Of a stretch of DNA of 64,000 bases, positions 42,550 through 53,110 are shown in pieces. The stretch lies in NCBI GenBank assembly GCA_930367215.1, contig OV884056.1, positions 40,796,308-40,860,307 of the forward strand. The letters are read 5' to 3'. This stretch comes from Pollenia angustigena. Its lineage: Eukaryota; Arthropoda; Insecta; Diptera; Polleniidae. Under the pieces are notes generated by a model that was given only the letters and a program-made list of their open reading frames with translations, was not told where the DNA came from and did no database searches. Every line of letters starts with the position of its first letter. Position 1 is the stretch's first letter. Position numbers and translations under genes: made by a program.

Positions 42550-43248
42550 CTGTTTCGCACATCCCTTTTTTACACAGGTAATATTAGTCTTAGATGTAAT
42601 AATTTAAATAAAAAACATCTACGTACAACCAAAACATTTTATGACTGACGAAAGGGTTTCTATCATATGTTCCTATGCAAGATGAGCAAAAACAGAAAAA
42701 AGGTGAAATTTTCAAAAAATCATAAAAAAATGGCGCAACCTTTTTTTAATTTAAAAGAAGAGATTTAAAATTTTATCGTGATGTATAACAGTTTTAAGAA
42801 CTCAACGGGCTTCACCTTCAAAAACCTTTTAAATTTTTTTTTTTTTACAAAAAAGTGAAGAAAAAATCGTTTTTTTTTTTAATTTCGAACAAATTTTTTT
42901 ATCATAAAAACTTCTAATAAAATTTTTCTAAAAATTTTCATAATTAGCTGTTTATATAGTCTTTCACAGAAAATAAAAATCACTGTAAAATCTTTATTCG
43001 TTTATCTACAAAAAAAATATATTGTAAACCTCCCAAAACCGTAAAAAGTCAATGAACACGCATGCAATTTAATCAACTTTCCTGGTTTTAACAGTGTCCC
43101 AAAACAAATCTCAAGCAAAAGACTTGAAAATTCACTATACGATGCAGAACTTTGTTGTCTGTCGAGCTGCGTACTTTAATTTTTCCATTTCTTAAATTTA
43201 ATTTTTTGCTTAATGTCCGGCTAGATTGGCAAAAAAAACCCCTATGTG

Positions 43249-44088
43249 CGCTGATCATACAAAATATATCAGTTTTATTTAAGGTTAATTAAACAAATTT
43301 TCATATAAAATTCGTCGCATAAACCTGCTATAAGCATGGCATATTGCTTATGAAAAAGGCCTTTAGAAACTAGCTTCATATAACTCGTGAGTTCTGCTAT
43401 ACGTGATGTCTATTTAGAAGATCCCTGATATATAAAACTTTTAAGTCTCTAAATTTTTTCGCTTACAAACGAGTAGTTTTGAAAATGGTTCAAATACTTT
43501 CATGATTTTCTCTATCTCCCATACAAACGTACTCCCAGAAAACAGCCTTATACTCCATGAATGTCCAAATTTAGAACAAATACATTTTTCACTTTTTTCA
43601 CAATTTCAACAATATTAACCCTCAAGTGTATACCTGGGCCTGGCAAGGCATTTTTTGATTTTTTCCAGTTTTTCATTTGATTATAAAATATATAAGAACG
43701 AAGGAATACATAAATGTTTTCCTCAATCAAAGGGGTTTTTACAAGAAAACGATAAAAAAAAGTGTAAGTTTGAACACGTTGGGCGTGGCAATTTGCCAAA
43801 TGAATATTTTGTGCATATTGGATCTATCTGCCCTGCTCTAATTGTATGTACTGTTGTAAATAAAATCTGAATGAAACGTATCAAAAAGCACACGCAACAC
43901 ATAAGAATTCTTTCTTTACTTTTTTTCGAAGAATTATTTTATTTGGTAGCAAAATGTTCCGGCTATATCCATAATACTCCATACATATAAAAGTAGTCCC
44001 AGCCAGGCCCAGGGGTTCGTTAGTGTGAGTTTTTTCTATAGCCACAAAACTCTCCATATAAAATACAAGTGGCCCCAGCCAGGCCCAG
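43249..44088. other. Unassigned; possible piggyBac-like terminus at 43616
   Basis: TTAACCCTCAAGTGTATACC followed by TGGGCCTGGCAAGGC starts at 43616. CCAGCCAGGCCCAGG occurs near 43998 and again near 44074, but no GGGTTAA right terminus completes the element. Two GTAGTCCCAGCCAGGCCCAGG-type units about 75 bp apart (43994, 44070) form a short direct repeat. Nothing coding is supported. Confidence 0.4.
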
Positions 44089-44760
44089 GTGGCAGTTTGT
44101 GCCACACAATTAGGCGTCTACTTAAGAGATAATGAAAGCGGCCATATTGTTGAAGCCATATCTGAAGATATTTGTTATTCGTGCTCTACTGATGTGTGGG
44201 AAGCTCTAAACACATTGGTTGTCACCCAGTACGGGAAATCTGATCCAGAAGGTGAATATGAACGACGGCATACACGACATGAGTTCACTGAATTGGCCCT
44301 TGAGCATTTAAAAGCTGACTCTAGAATTCATCGACAAATCATATTCAGCGGTGAGTCATATTTCTGGATGAACTGTTACGTAAACAAAATCGCACGAAAT
44401 TGTCAATTTCGGGACGATATTAATCCGCATGATATCCAAGAGCATCCAATGCTTCCCGAAAAAGTCAATGTTTGATATGGATTTTGAATTGGTAGCATAA
44501 TCGGTCCATATTTCTTTGAAAACTAAGTTACCTAGGACATCGCCGCCAAAGGCGAGTGCTATTGGTCGATTATTACCAACTTATTTCCGCCTGAATTTAA
44601 TGAAATGGATACCAACCATATGTGGTCTCAACAGAACGGGCTGCGAGGACATGATCGTTTGTTGAAGATGCTGAGAAATAACTATCAAGGTCGTGCGATT
44701 TGACTTTTTCTTGTGGGGATTTCTTCTTTTTTTACTTAGAGCCACCCATAAGGTATACAC
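44089..44760 (+). pseudogene. Mariner-like (IS630/Tc1/mariner) transposase relic 1
   Basis: A 128-codon frame (44089-44475) gives HEFTELALEHLKADSRIHRQ, IIFSGESYFWMNCYVNK (the first catalytic acid position is mutated from the usual SDEAHFW) and HPMLPEKVNV. Beyond a stop the translation continues as IGSIIGPYFFEN, YWSIITNLFPPEFNEMD, MWSQQNG (the QQDG second catalytic aspartate is lost) and CDLTFFLWGF. Order and spacing match the dipteran mariner-like family also present at 50984 and 60181. Interrupted at 44761 by a hAT element. Confidence 0.85.
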
Positions 44761-46225
44761 TAGAGTTGTCAACCGATTAAGAATAATTCGATTAATCGAT
44801 CAAACAAACCCAAACTCTTGTTCGAACAATTTTAAAACGGCGATTATCGAATAACGAATATATCGATTAATTAATGTCGATTAATCAAACAATTTTTTTT
44901 TTATTAAAAAGTAAATTAAATAAAAGCTTAGAATTTGATTTATTCTCATACGTTTTTAGTGATTTTATACAAAATGTAGGAAAAATAAAAAACATTGTAG
45001 GCATAGCCTTGATTGTAATTAATCTCAATGTTTATTAACCAAAATCCCTGTTGAGTTCTCATTGTATTCCAAAAATGTATTTTATGTTCTTATAGAACAA
45101 ATCTTTGACAAACAATTGTATCAACTGTTTTCTTTTTAACTCAAACGTTTGAAATAGAATAGAAATAAACAAAACGCTAAAAAATTAAAGAATTGATTTA
45201 CATACATGGGCATTTCCATTTGACGTGACGTGAGGACAAATTTGTAAAAAGGGTTTTTATAAATGCAAAGTAATGAAGTAGCACTATAGTCAGAAAAAGA
45301 AATTACAACAATCGACGCAAAGGAGTTGCAGATATAAGCAAAAATATGCGCTGGCGTGTCGTTAAAAAACAGAAGTGGATTTTGACTTGCATTACAAAAC
45401 TGAATAAGACTACGAATTGAGCAGAACGTTTTGTATAAAACCTTTTCTAGTAAGCTTTTGACTTATATAGATTTACTTTTCAAGTTATCAGATCTAAAAA
45501 TCTTGGCTCATTTAACATATAGACATTTCAGCGAAAAGTCTATTTTTTTTAATATAACGCCAGAATGCAAATAAGATTGTATTTTAGGACCATGTTTTTC
45601 AACCGTTCTATTACTCTGTTACTTAATGTAGAGCAAGTTGCGCTTTACACCAAAATATACAAAAAGTAAACTATACATATAAAAATTTTTGAGAAACAAT
45701 TTAAATAACTTCTGGCGTTACGTTACAAAAAGTATACTTTTCGCTGGAACTGCCCATATAAATCATATCATGAAAGTAGAAAGGTAATCCAACGACATCA
45801 AAAAATGTCGAACTTGGTCCAAGGAAATATACATTAAGAGAGACAGCGTTTGCTCTGTAGAAGAAATTGTATTCAGAAGTTTAGCTGAAGTTGGTAGGCT
45901 TGCCAACGCCAAAGTAATATCTGACTATTAAGGAATTAAGGGTTTTACAAGTAATACAACGATATGGAGTTAAGATGAAAAGTTCAACGTTAAAAAAAGA
46001 AGAATTCATAGCAGATTTGCGAAAAAATAAAGAAAATAATGAAGATTTTCCATAGTTGTAGATGAATGGACGAATGTAACTTATTAAAAATACGTTTTTT
46101 TTGTAAAAATAATTCTCTTTATTCGTTATTCGTATCGATTAATCGAATAATTTAATAGATTTAATCGTTTGATCGAACGAACAAAAACAATTATTTTAAT
46201 TATTCGAACAAAGTTGAAATGCGAA
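44761..46225 (+). mobile_element. hAT relic inserted into the mariner-like gene
   Basis: The left end TAGAGTTGTCAACCGATTAA is a classic hAT TIR. GTATACAC (44753-44760) and TTATACAC (46226-46233) are a 7/8 target duplication. Both ends are rich in CGATTAATCG words (44795-44890, 46130-46170). The right TIR is degraded (inverse TTCGCATTTCAACTTTG). A coding remnant near 45850-46075 reads FCSVEEIVFRSLAEVGRL and VVDEWTN; DEWTN corresponds to the first catalytic aspartate motif of hAT transposases. Several stops are present. A MITE is nested at 45206-45757. Confidence 0.82.
45206..45757. mobile_element. 552-bp MITE with ATGGGCA termini nested in the hAT relic
   Basis: ATGGGCATTTCCATTTGACG at the left versus ATGGGCAGTTCCAGCG (inverse of the right end). 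GACGTGACGTGAGG and TGGCGTTACGTTAC lie just inside. TA occurs on both flanks (45203-45204 and 45759-45760). It is non-coding; terminal words of this type are common in dipteran MITEs. Confidence 0.7.
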
Positions 46226-46233
46226 TTATACAC

Positions 46234-46570
46234 ACAGAAAAAAATACCAATGGTAAATTAACACGGCGAAATATTGATTGAGAATTATTTAAATTTATCA
46301 TTATTTGATATTAATTTTAAATGAAAAAAATTAAAATAACCTTAAATCACGTTTATTTAATATTATTCACTGTTAAAACAATATTGTTTAATATTGAATC
46401 CATAAAAACCTGTTTTTTATATTAAAATCAAAAGTTTATCTTGTTAAATTGACATGCATACATACTTAAGTATGTACCTTTTTTTTATTTTCATGTTTAA
46501 AATATGTTATAAGAAGAACACAATTCCCATATTCTTTTATTTAAAATTATTTAGTTAAATAGTACATCAA
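46234..46570. other. Unassigned AT-rich gap
   Basis: It begins ACAGAAAAAAATACCAATGG, which may be the continuation of the mariner-like reading frame or a decayed family F terminus; neither can be shown. Confidence 0.35.
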
Positions 46571-46985
46571 GTTTTCAAAGTAGAATGATGACGAAAGAAA
46601 ACTTGATCTGACCGGTAACGTTAACAAACAACATTGTCGCATATGGAGTAGTTCCAACCCAGGAATACTGCATGGGAGAAAATTGAATACAATTCGCGTC
46701 ACAGTATGGTGTGCATTTTCTTCACGCTGTATTGTCGGGCTATACTTCTTTGAACGAAAAGGCCACAACGATACTGTTACTGTAGACCGTTACTTGAGAA
46801 TTTTACGACGGAACTATGCCAAAAGAGAATTTCAACACTGTGTGGTTTCATTAAGATGTTGCAACTGCAAAGATAGCTCAGCCTGATATGACCGAATTAA
46901 GCAAAAAAAAAATCCTTACAGGCTCATTTCAAGAAACTCATACTTCCGTTGGGCCCTCAGGCCGCCTGACCTAAGGGCGGGAATT
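46571..46985 (+). pseudogene. Mariner-like transposase relic 2
   Basis: The plus-strand translation reads LTGNVNKQHCRIWSSSNPG, then IRVTVWCAFSSRCIVGLYFF (46686-46755), VTVDRYLRILRRNYAKREFQ, and after frameshifts RLISRNSYFRWALRPPDLRA (about 46920-46978). The catalytic DDE residues are lost or out of frame. The relic ends immediately before the TTAA of the piggyBac relic at 47001, suggesting that piggyBac copy landed in or beside it. Confidence 0.78.
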
Positions 46986-47000
46986 TAAATTCAATTATCT

Positions 47001-48214
47001 TTAACCCATTAAAGACTGAACTCCGATTTCGTGGTACGATTTTGATGAAATTTCACACATTTGATATTATGGGCATTTATATTGACACTGGGTTTTTTTT
47101 TTACCTGTCAAACCTTGGCCCCTAGACCATGGGTATTTTTCTACCCACTTCACTCTTAAAGAGTTCTAAAACACAAGATTTTTTGAAAACCAAAAATTTA
47201 AAAATTCATTTATTGCATGCATTGATGTGTGTGTTGTGTGCTTATTTCACTATGTACGTTGAATCTGTCCCATAGTTAAATGTCAAAATTTATATAATAA
47301 ATTAAATGGAAACCATATTTTAGATTTTAGTTTTTCTAAAATTAAGTTTAAATTACATTTAAAAAATTTAATATAAGCACCACAAATAATAATATTTTTA
47401 GCGAATAGTCTGTAAGGATATTTTGTAAATCCAATAGACTTTAAGAAAATAAATAAATATCTTTTTACACACGTTGTCATTGCTCTCGCTTCTTTTGTAG
47501 TTACATAAGAATGGTAACGGGATCAAAAAAAATTATTTTGCTTTTGCTTGTGCAAAAAAACATAACAAAAAATGTTACTCCTTCTCTTCTCTGTTGTCAT
47601 AGAAGGGAATTTGGAATGTTTTATATTTTATACGAAAGAGCCGAGGCCTTCTTACTAATGCTTTGGATGCTGCTATGGTGTATGCCAGGAATTTACATGA
47701 GTCAATTTTATTTCATGTGTTGAAGCATTGGTGTAAGAGAAAAAGTTGTCACAAATGCACAAGAAATGGCATAGCGCATGGAGTGCTTTGACCATATGAA
47801 CCCTGTGTTTTGAACCCTCTGACAGCGAAGAGGGTATTTATATACCCATGTTATTGAATCAAACCTGTGGTCAACGTTATTGGCCCAATTTAGCTAATAT
47901 TTTTTTCTAAAGCAGAGCGCACCTAAGGCTATAAGTCACCAAGAGGGTTTTCCGATTTTCCACTCTCCCAATTTTCCAGAGCCGTTGTCGTTCACTTTTT
48001 CCAAATATTAAAAATTGCTAACTTGTAAGCCGCTAACTTACCCAATTATAAGGGGCAACATTTAATTTCAAAAATTTGTTTAAGTAGTCTTATCCCTTCT
48101 TTATCTATCTGTAAAAACCAATTTCCGATACCTCTTACCTGAAGTTAGCCAGAATTTTTCTACGAAGGCTCTGTTTTTGGGTATTTAAATACCCATCCGT
48201 CCTTAATGGGTTAA
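47001..48214. mobile_element. piggyBac relic, copy A
   Basis: TTAA at both ends (47001-47004, 48211-48214) with TIRs CCCATTAAAGACTGAACTCC and (inverse of right) CCCATTAAGGACGGATGGGT. The palindrome GGGTATTTAAATACCC and variants (GGGTATTTTTCTACCC near 47125, GGGTATTTATATACCC near 47832, GGGTATTTAAATACCC near 48179) recur inside. A fragment of the transposase C-terminus is visible on the plus strand near 47640-47720 (LDAAMVYARNLH). It shares its ends with copy B at 59840 but has a different central spacer (47275-47455). Confidence 0.88.
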
Positions 48215-48401
48215 GGATAATTCAACTATTTTTAATACAATTCCATGAGCTTTTAAATAAAAAAAAGTTGTATAAATTCCAAGCATTACAAAAAAAGCTA
48301 TCCCAGTTTCTTTATGTAGCAAAATTCATCAGCCAGTAATCAATTCTGAGGCTTAAATTTTTAATAAGACTTCTAATAATTTTAAGCGATTTTTGTAGCA
48401 T

Positions 48402-48679
48402 AATCCCAGTAAAAACTTCGCCTGCAAAAAAATGTGTTGAGTAATCAGCAAAACATAAAAGCACTTCTTACAATTTCACTGAAAGAACCAATGAATTTTA
48501 CAAGGGATGTCCAAAAATGAACGCATTCAAAAGTAAGTCATTATTTTTTTCAACTACTTACATCCAGCAAAAAGTAGTTATAGAAGTTGTTGTAGAAGTA
48601 GTTGAAGAAGAAAGCTACTAAATAATTAGTGAAAGAAGATATAAATTTTGAAAAAGTAGGCGAAGTTTTTACTGGGATT
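48402..48679. mobile_element. 278-bp MITE with perfect 22-bp TIRs
   Basis: AATCCCAGTAAAAACTTCGC (plus CT) at 48402 is inverted exactly at 48658-48679. The interior holds AGTAGTTGAAGAAG-type triplet words. The target duplication is unclear. Confidence 0.85.
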
Positions 48680-49771
48680 TTAGTAACTGAATCAGGGCGA
48701 ATATTTCCTCTTAAAGTATTTTATTACATAACGAAAATTGGGTAAATTGCAAAAGAGTTTAAATCTTTTATAATTTACAAAAATGCTATTTTTTTATCTC
48801 TTTTTATTATTCTAATTTAACATTTTGTTTTTTGCTTGTTAAAATATTTACATATTTTTTATGGGACTGTAAGAAAATGCAATTTTTTACATCTGTTATG
48901 TTTTGCAATAGTTAAGATAAACAATATTTGCCATTTTTAAAGTTTTTTTCTTTTTAAATAACTATGTAAATATTTTTTATGCATTTAAATGAATGTAAAA
49001 AAGCGAAATACAAGAATATGGCGTAAAAATATTTCTAACTAAAAACAAATTTTAAAACATCCGGAAGAACTTCAAATTTCGTTTCTTTCTAATAGCTGAA
49101 ACTCTGAAATACACAAAGAAATACTAAAACTAAAAATAAAAACTCAAACAAAATTTAAATTCTAGAAATAGTTAACTAAGCCACAGATGTAACTAGACTA
49201 ATTTAAATGCAAAGAAACAACAAAAGAATAGGTTGCAACGAATTTCAAACACCTAAAATAAAATATTATAGGAATATTTTACATGTACTTTTTATGAGAT
49301 ACAATTTCCTACACAACTTTTGACGCATAAAACTAGTCAAGCAAACAAATCGAGAAATGCTGTATTTTTCGACGAATAAAAAGTTAGTACCTTAAACTAT
49401 GCTACGCTATTTTAAAAACATAACACTGTAGTGCGATTCACTAACTTTTATAATGATAATCGAATCGTTAAAATAAATATAACGAAAATTTATCGAATAT
49501 GCTATTAAGTAAAATGTTTAACGATATTCGCTGTCGCTAAAAGTCAGCTGTTACTTTAAGCAATTTTTTTGTCGATATTTTAGCGACAATAATTTAGGTT
49601 GTGTTTATTTAATCGATAAAATTTATTTTATGTTTTACATACAAAGATACATTCATATGTATGAACAAAACCAAAATCCTAAATTTAAAATTTAAAATTT
49701 ACAAAAAAGCAAATTAAGAACAAAACAAAATTCTAAATGTAAAATTCACAAAAAAATATAAAAACCACCAA
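48680..49771. other. Unassigned AT-rich sequence
   Basis: About 1.1 kb without a supported frame. ATTCATATGTATGAA (about 49651) is a small palindrome, and ATCGATAAAATTTATTTTATG-like words near 49610 may be decayed hAT subterminal DNA. Confidence 0.4.
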
Positions 49772-49775
49772 TTAA

Positions 49776-50209
49776 CCCTTCGTCTTACTCATAAGTCTGG
49801 CCAGACCTTTTTCAATGCATTTTGAATGAAAACAACGAACTTTTAAAATCGTACTGTTTCGGCCCCAATAGTACTAAAGCATTTTTTATAAATTTTTTTT
49901 ATGTTATTTTTAAAAACAAACAATTAATACAACACAACCAAAAGGTACTATAAAATCATTTGTACATGTAAAGTATAGATAACAGAAAATACATTATCAT
50001 TAATTATACATAATAAAAGGGTGGGTAAAATCAAATCGCGATTCTTGTTCTATAAGTCATTCCGAGAAACTTTGCCAAAGAAACCATAGGTCAAAAATGA
50101 ATTTCGAGCCCCAGATTTTTCAATATAGTAAGTTTTCCAAAATATTCAAGAATAGAGGCAAACAAACTGTATTTGGACTAGCCAGACCTGTATCATGCGG
50201 TTTTAAGGG
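49776..50209. mobile_element. 434-bp piggyBac-type MITE
   Basis: The left TTAA (49772-49775) is followed by CCCTTCGTCTTACTCATAAG. The right end, inverted, reads CCCTTAAAACCGCATGATAC and abuts TTGA (50210-50213), a one-base decay of TTAA. GTCTGGCCAG and GTCTGGCTAG lie at matching distances from the two ends. It is non-coding and a different subfamily from the relics at 47001 and 59840. Confidence 0.75.
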
Positions 50210-50504
50210 TTGAGAAATCCATTTCTTTTTATTTTTGATTGCCGCCATTGAGCGTTTCCATATACTTTTTAGAATTTATCGTCTTTTTGTGGAAATTTGA
50301 CGAATGTTTCTCAAAATGCAAACTCGAGTTTTGAACGAAAATAAAATTTTTGAGCGTTCTAAAAATATGTGCATACGAGCATCTTCGCATTTGCACTTGC
50401 ATTTCCAAATTTTGTATGTTTACAATTTTCGATATGTACTGCAGAAACAGGAAAGAAGTAGACAGTCTGAATATAATAAAAGTTAATTTATCGCTTGTCA
50501 AATT

Positions 50505-50868
50505 CCCTTCAAAATAATTCGGAATAATATAATAATGGAGCGGGCTTCCACTGTTCCAAAATTCTATTGATTACGTCTTGACGTGACAACCATCTTGTTG
50601 AAGAATATTTGAAAATATTATGATTTCGTTCCAAAATAATCTTGAATTGAGACGAAGTCGCTTTTTCTACTACGTAGAACTTTTGTAGAAGTGTTTTCCT
50701 ATATCTTTTAAAAACTTGTTAATATCATCAGAAAATAAACGCGTATATGCTGCTGGTGATACTAAATTTAGGATGTGGCATAAGGAATCGTTCAATGAAC
50801 AAGGCAAAAATCTATTCAAAATAGCGGAATTCAGTGTTTGGTTTAAATGGTCTTGCAAAAGTGCTAAT
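50505..50868 (-). pseudogene. hAT transposase fragment (DUF4371-like)
   Basis: The minus strand gives a 62-codon frame (50858-50670) LQDHLNQTLNSAILNRFLPC, CHILNLVSPAAY, INKFLKDIGKHFYKSST. After a 1-bp shift it continues VVEKATSSQFKIILERNHNI, then SSTRWLSRQDVINRILEQWK and a stop near 50505. The TRWLS...V.RILEQW block is characteristic of the hAT family annotated with DUF4371. Ends and target duplication are not visible. The adjacent stretch 50864-50960 is related to 10060-10150. Confidence 0.78.
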
Positions 50869-50983
50869 GCAAAATATCATAGCTGTTTTGTTTAATCCAA
50901 CAACAAAAATCAGAGTTTCCCTTAGATTTCATAAAAAAGCTACGACATTTCGGGTTTTCGTAAGACTATTTGCACCGCTTATA

Positions 50984-51888
50984 AAGGGTGGTTAAATTTC
51001 AAGGACCGATGTTGATTTTGAATAAAACACAAACTATTTAGGAAATTATTGTAATTTTATTTTATTATGATATATTGGTATTATTCAATTATGTATGGAA
51101 CAAAATATCGGCCAAATGGGCGCCGCGACCACGGCGGCACACCTCCATCCGATGGTCCAAATTTTCGATGACCCTGAGGCATAATGGAGGTTCTATGCCG
51201 TTAATGTGCCGAATTATCTCATCCTTTAGCTCTTGAATTGTTGCTGGCTTATCGACGTACACCTTTTCTTTCAAATAACCCCAAAGAAAAAAGTCCAACG
51301 GTGTCAAATCACATGATCTTGGCAGCCAATTGACATCGCCATTACGTGAGATAACACGGCCATTGAATTTGTTGCGCAAAAGAGCCATTGTTTCGTTTGC
51401 TGTGTGGCAAGTGGCACCGTCCTGCCATATCTTCCAATTCGGGCCATAAAAAGTTCGTTATCATCTCACGATAGCGAACACCATTCACAGTAACTGCCTG
51501 ACCGGCCTCATTTTGGAAAAAATACGGCCCGATGATGCCGCCAGCCCATAAACCGCACCAAACAGTCACTCTTTGTGGGTGCATTGGTTTTTCGACAATC
51601 ACTCTTGGATTCTCATTCGCCCAAATGCGGCAATTTTGCTTATTGACGAATCCACTGAGGTGAAAATGTGCCTTATCACTGAATCACGAAGTGCACGATA
51701 TGCATTTTGATTATAACGCCCATTTTCATAATAAGTCTGGATAACTTTAACACGTTGTTGGATTGTGTATCTCTCCATGGTTCAAATTGAGTAAGTCTGA
51801 AATAGAGAAATGTCAAATAAAATTCGGAAAACTTGGCGTTTAGGTGTGGTTCACATTCAACATCGGCCCTTACAATTTAACCACCCTT
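50984..51888 (-). mobile_element. Mariner-like element, internally deleted, complete ends (copy A)
   Basis: TIRs AAGGGTGGTTAAATTTCAAG and (inverse of right) AAGGGTGGTTAAATTGTAAG extend through CCGATGTTGA, with TA on both sides (50982-50983, 51889-51890). On the minus strand MERYTIQQRVKVIQTYYENG starts at about 51778 and keeps the first helix of the DNA-binding domain. Then sequence jumps directly into the catalytic domain (DKAHFHLSGFVNKQ). The 905-bp length versus about 1.3 kb for a full element fits one internal deletion. Confidence 0.9.
51089..51602 (-). pseudogene. Mariner-like transposase catalytic domain, copy A
   Basis: Two minus-strand frames give most of the DDE domain: RVTVWCGLWAGGIIGPYFFQ, VTVNGVRYREMITNFLWPEL (51342-51602), and NGRVISRNGDVNWLPRSCDL then TPLDFFLWGYLKEKVYVDKP to the C-terminus ADILFHT (51089-51388). 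The frames are separated because about 23 bp encoding the stretch before QDG (present in copy B near 60551-60573) are missing. The DFFLWG third acid position is intact. It cannot produce a working enzyme. Confidence 0.9.
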
Positions 51889-51933
51889 TATTAATTGGAT
51901 AGTAAATGAGTTGGCATTTTATGTCAATTATTA

Positions 51934-52170
51934 ATATCGTCGGCTTAATATGCCAACCTGATAAATCCACTTTTTAGGTAAATTGAGATTTTGATGCCGA
52001 TTGGTAGAGAAAGATAAGCCTCGTCGACCAGCGTGTAATTTTTCTTAAATTTGAGTCTTGCAGAGTGTTTTTCTCTCAAGCTACACATATGTATTATAAA
52101 AAGCTTTTTGTCTCCCCTGAAAAATTTACTAAAAGAGAGTTAGCAGGTTTGCATATTAAGCCGACGATAT
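51934..52170. mobile_element. 237-bp MITE with about 25-bp TIRs
   Basis: ATATCGTCGGCTTAATATGC at the left is matched by the exact inverse of the right end. The match continues one mismatch later with AACCTG. It is non-coding, and the target duplication is not determined. Confidence 0.8.
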
Positions 52171-52379
52171 GTAGATTTGAAAAATTTGGAAATAGTACCA
52201 AATGAGTCACAATTGTACCAACTTTATCCACCCTGAAACATACACAAAAAAACATAAAAAATTGTCTCTAATCACCAAATTCATAGAATCAAGCAACCCA
52301 TTTGTTGATATATGTAATTGTAAAAGTTTAATATTAAAATTTTTTTTTTTTTTTTTCAATAAATGATATTTTTAGATTT

Positions 52380-53110
52380 AACTAGCTGGCACGGCAAACG
52401 TTGTTTTGCCACATAACTTATTTCTTTCAGATGTAACAGTGTCTGTTAGCCACAGTTTAAGAAACAATTATAGGCTATAGTTCTTTCCAGAGTTACAGCA
52501 TTTGCCTACCCAATTTCAAGAAAATTAATTTATTGGCTTAGAAGATATAGGGAGGCGGACGTTTTATCCCTCTTGCCCTATTTAATGTCCTCTTTCCGAT
52601 GTTACAGTGTATGCATGCTAAATTTTAAGAAAACCGGTTGATTAGTTAAGAAGATAGAGGGAGGGGGAGCTTTTACCCCTCTTGCTCTATTTCACGCCCT
52701 AAATAATAAAAACTATAGGCTATAGTTTTTTTCAACTGTAACACTTTTTGCCTGCGAAATTTCAAAAAAATCGGTTGAATAGTTACGAAGATATAGGGAG
52801 GGGGAGCTTTAAACTTTCTTACCCTATTTCACACCCTATTTCCTATTCTCTTTCAGATGTTACATTGTCTGCATGCCAAATTTTAAGAAACCCGGTTGAT
52901 TAGTTTAGAAGATTGGAGAGTGTAAGCTTTTACCCCTTTTGCAATATTTTGCGCCCTCTAGTGACATAAAATATACTCTACGACCTGTTCTCATACCTAA
53001 CAAATACACACTCAAAATTTCATTAAAATCGATCAAGCCGTTTCGGAGGAGTTCAAAATGGATGGCATTTCAGAGAACATCAATTACTAGCACAATTCAA
53101 CTTATTTTTA
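52380..53110. repeat. Complex interspersed repeat with internal tandem units
   Basis: It opens AACTAGCTGGCACGGCAAAC, a start seen in widespread arthropod repeats, and closes with AAAATCGATCAAGCCGTTTC / GGAGGAGTTC. In between, a module GATGTTACAGTGT...TGCATGCCAAATTTTAAGAAA...GGTTGATTAGTTAAGAAGAT...AGGGAGGGGGAGCTTTTACCCC is repeated about four times with divergence (near 52432, 52598, 52735 and 52857). It is non-coding. Confidence 0.65.

Larger units (their letters stand above)
39832..43248 (-). mobile_element. Transib element (RAG1-related DNA transposon), inactive
   Basis: Termini CACGTAGGGGTTTTTTTGCC and (inverse of right) CACATAGGGGTTTTTTTTGC continue matched for about 38 bp through CAATCTAGCCGGACATTA. 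They are flanked by the 5-bp duplication CGCTG at 39827-39831 and 43249-43253. A CAC start and a 5-bp GC-rich duplication are Transib hallmarks, and the transposase fragment at 41329-41728 supports it. Later insertions inside are the Z repeat (40555-41290) and the long-TIR element (41917-42549). About half of the transposase gene is missing. Confidence 0.88.

Noticed and set aside
43616..44085. A further piggyBac element starting TTAACCCTC
   Set aside because: No inverted right terminus with TTAA could be found; the CCAGGCCCAGG words at the right lack the terminal GGGTTAA.
50229..50501. 90-codon minus-strand ORF between the piggyBac MITE and the hAT fragment
   Set aside because: No recognisable domain, no neighbouring exons and an overlapping ORF on the other strand; it cannot be separated from chance in AT-rich DNA.
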